From contig JBALVO010000036.1 of assembly GCA_036961445.1 (NCBI GenBank), forward strand, positions 1-32,066: a stretch of DNA of 32,066 nt. The letters are read 5' to 3'. This document shows, piece after piece, positions 31,481 to 32,066 of the stretch. A program made the translations under genes and the position numbers. Source of the stretch: JBALVO01 sp036961445 (GTDB lineage Bacteria > Pseudomonadota > Gammaproteobacteria > Pseudomonadales > Halieaceae). Each line of letters starts with the position of its first letter. The stretch's first letter is position 1. A model generated the notes under the pieces. It made no database searches. It worked only from the letters and a program-made list of their open reading frames with translations, and had not been told where the DNA came from.

Positions 31481-32066
31481 TGCGCGCCATGACGCTATCT
31501 GAATTACAAGCGCCGTTGCAGGCGCAGTTGTGTGGCGGTGATGGTCAGATTACCGGTGTTTGCACCGATAGCCGATCCCTGCGTGCTGGAGATTTGTTTG
31601 TGGCCCTCAGCGGAGAAAATTTCGATGGGCACGATTATGTGGCACAAGTGGCAGCGGCGGGAGCCGCGGCGGCGCTGGTTGCGCAGACCGTTGATACGCC
31701 CCTGCCGCAATTGGCGGTCGCTGATACGCAGCAGGCGCTGGGAAGATTGGGCGGCTATAACCGGGACTTGTACAAAGGCCCGCTGGTAGCGATTACCGGC
31801 AGCAGTGGCAAGACCACGGTCAAGAACATGGTGCAGGCGGTGCTGTCGCAGCGCGGTCAGACTCTGGCTACCCAGGGTAATTTCAATAATGAGATCGGTG
31901 TACCTCTGACGCTGTTGCGCCTGGAGCCGGGTGTGGCGTATGCGGTGGTGGAAATGGGAGCTGCCAGGGCCGGCGATATTGCCTGGCTGTGTGAGCTGGG
32001 CAGGCCTTCCATCGCCTTGTTGCTTAACGCCATGCCCGCGCATTTACAGGGATTTGGCAGTGTCGC
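31480..32066 (+). CDS. murF: UDP-MurNAc-tripeptide--D-alanyl-D-alanine ligase MurF, cut by window end
   Basis: MurF adds D-Ala-D-Ala to the UDP-MurNAc-tripeptide, the last cytoplasmic step of the stem peptide. The ATG at 31480 shares its A with the murE stop (TGATG). The first 195 residues are visible, of about 450. The N-terminal substrate domain carries CTDSRSLRAGDLFVALSGENFDGH, the P-loop is GSSGKTT (107-113), and FNNEIGVPLTLL and PAHLQGFGS are conserved central blocks. The C-terminal domain is outside the window. Confidence 0.96.
   Translation, partial: MRAMTLSELQAPLQAQLCGGDGQITGVCTDSRSLRAGDLFVALSGENFDGHDYVAQVAAAGAAAALVAQTVDTPLPQLAVADTQQALGRLGGYNRDLYKGPLVAITGSSGKTTVKNMVQAVLSQRGQTLATQGNFNNEIGVPLTLLRLEPGVAYAVVEMGAARAGDIAWLCELGRPSIALLLNAMPAHLQGFGSV

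Noticed and set aside
1..32066. Mobile elements, CRISPR arrays, prophage genes, tRNA genes, defence systems
   Set aside because: I looked on both strands for transposase or integrase proteins, regularly spaced repeats, tRNA-like cloverleafs and toxin-antitoxin pairs and saw none; the region is syntenic housekeeping DNA.

Overview
The window is a dense housekeeping region of a gammaproteobacterial chromosome. Gene order closely follows the Pseudomonas/Escherichia arrangement: mgtE-ptsO-rapZ-ptsN-hpf-rpoN-lptB-lptA-//-kdsD-caxA, then mlaC-ibaG-murA-hisG-hisD, degS, a Nif3-family gene, zapG, zapE, rplM-rpsI, petA-petBC, sspA-sspB, dolP-diaA-yraN-lpoA, rsmI, rnpB, and the start of the dcw cluster (mraZ-rsmH-ftsL-ftsI-murE-murF). 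Short-form HisG, a hisG-hisD block behind murA, and rnpB directly before mraZ suggest a member of the Pseudomonadales/Cellvibrionales group, perhaps a marine one. That placement is an inference from gene order and protein features, not from a database search.

Layout. (1) 1-7947, minus strand: one long operon running from caxA through lipopolysaccharide genes (kdsD, lptA, lptB) and sigma-54 (rpoN), hpf and the nitrogen PTS (ptsN, rapZ, ptsO), ending in mgtE, which is cut by the window edge. A 100-N assembly gap (6232-6331) removes the end of kdsD, probably all of kdsC and lptC, and the start of lptA. The uninterrupted frame across the Ns is an artefact. (2) 8131-12454, plus strand: mlaC, ibaG, murA, hisG, hisD. 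The usual mlaFED partners and mlaB are absent here. (3) 12478-16208: degS and nif3 diverge, nif3 and zapG converge on a perfect hairpin, and zapG and zapE diverge. (4) 16294-17278: ribosomal operon rplM-rpsI with a recognisable promoter and a tandem terminator. (5) 17519-20154: Rieske protein followed by one 679-residue frame carrying both cytochrome b and cytochrome c1. (6) 20233-24777: sspA-sspB on plus, facing dolP-diaA-yraN-lpoA on minus. (7) 24852-26095: rsmI and the RNase P RNA. (8) 26426 to the end: a strong mra promoter, a phased MraZ operator, and the division/wall genes, cut inside murF.

Functionally the window joins outer-membrane building (Kdo synthesis, Lpt export, MlaC, LpoA, DolP), peptidoglycan synthesis (MurA, MurE, MurF, FtsI, LpoA), division (FtsL, FtsI, ZapE, ZapG, MraZ, RsmH), envelope stress (DegS), respiration (bc1) and ribosome or stress biology (L13, S9, HPF, SspA/SspB, RNase P). 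No mobile element, CRISPR array, phage or defence gene was seen, and I did not find a new multi-gene system. The points most worth a second look are the cytochrome b-c1 fusion, a Gln in place of Asn in the FtsI SxN motif, the orphan mlaC, two mutually exclusive hairpins in the rplM leader, and the assembly gap that makes a false chimeric protein.
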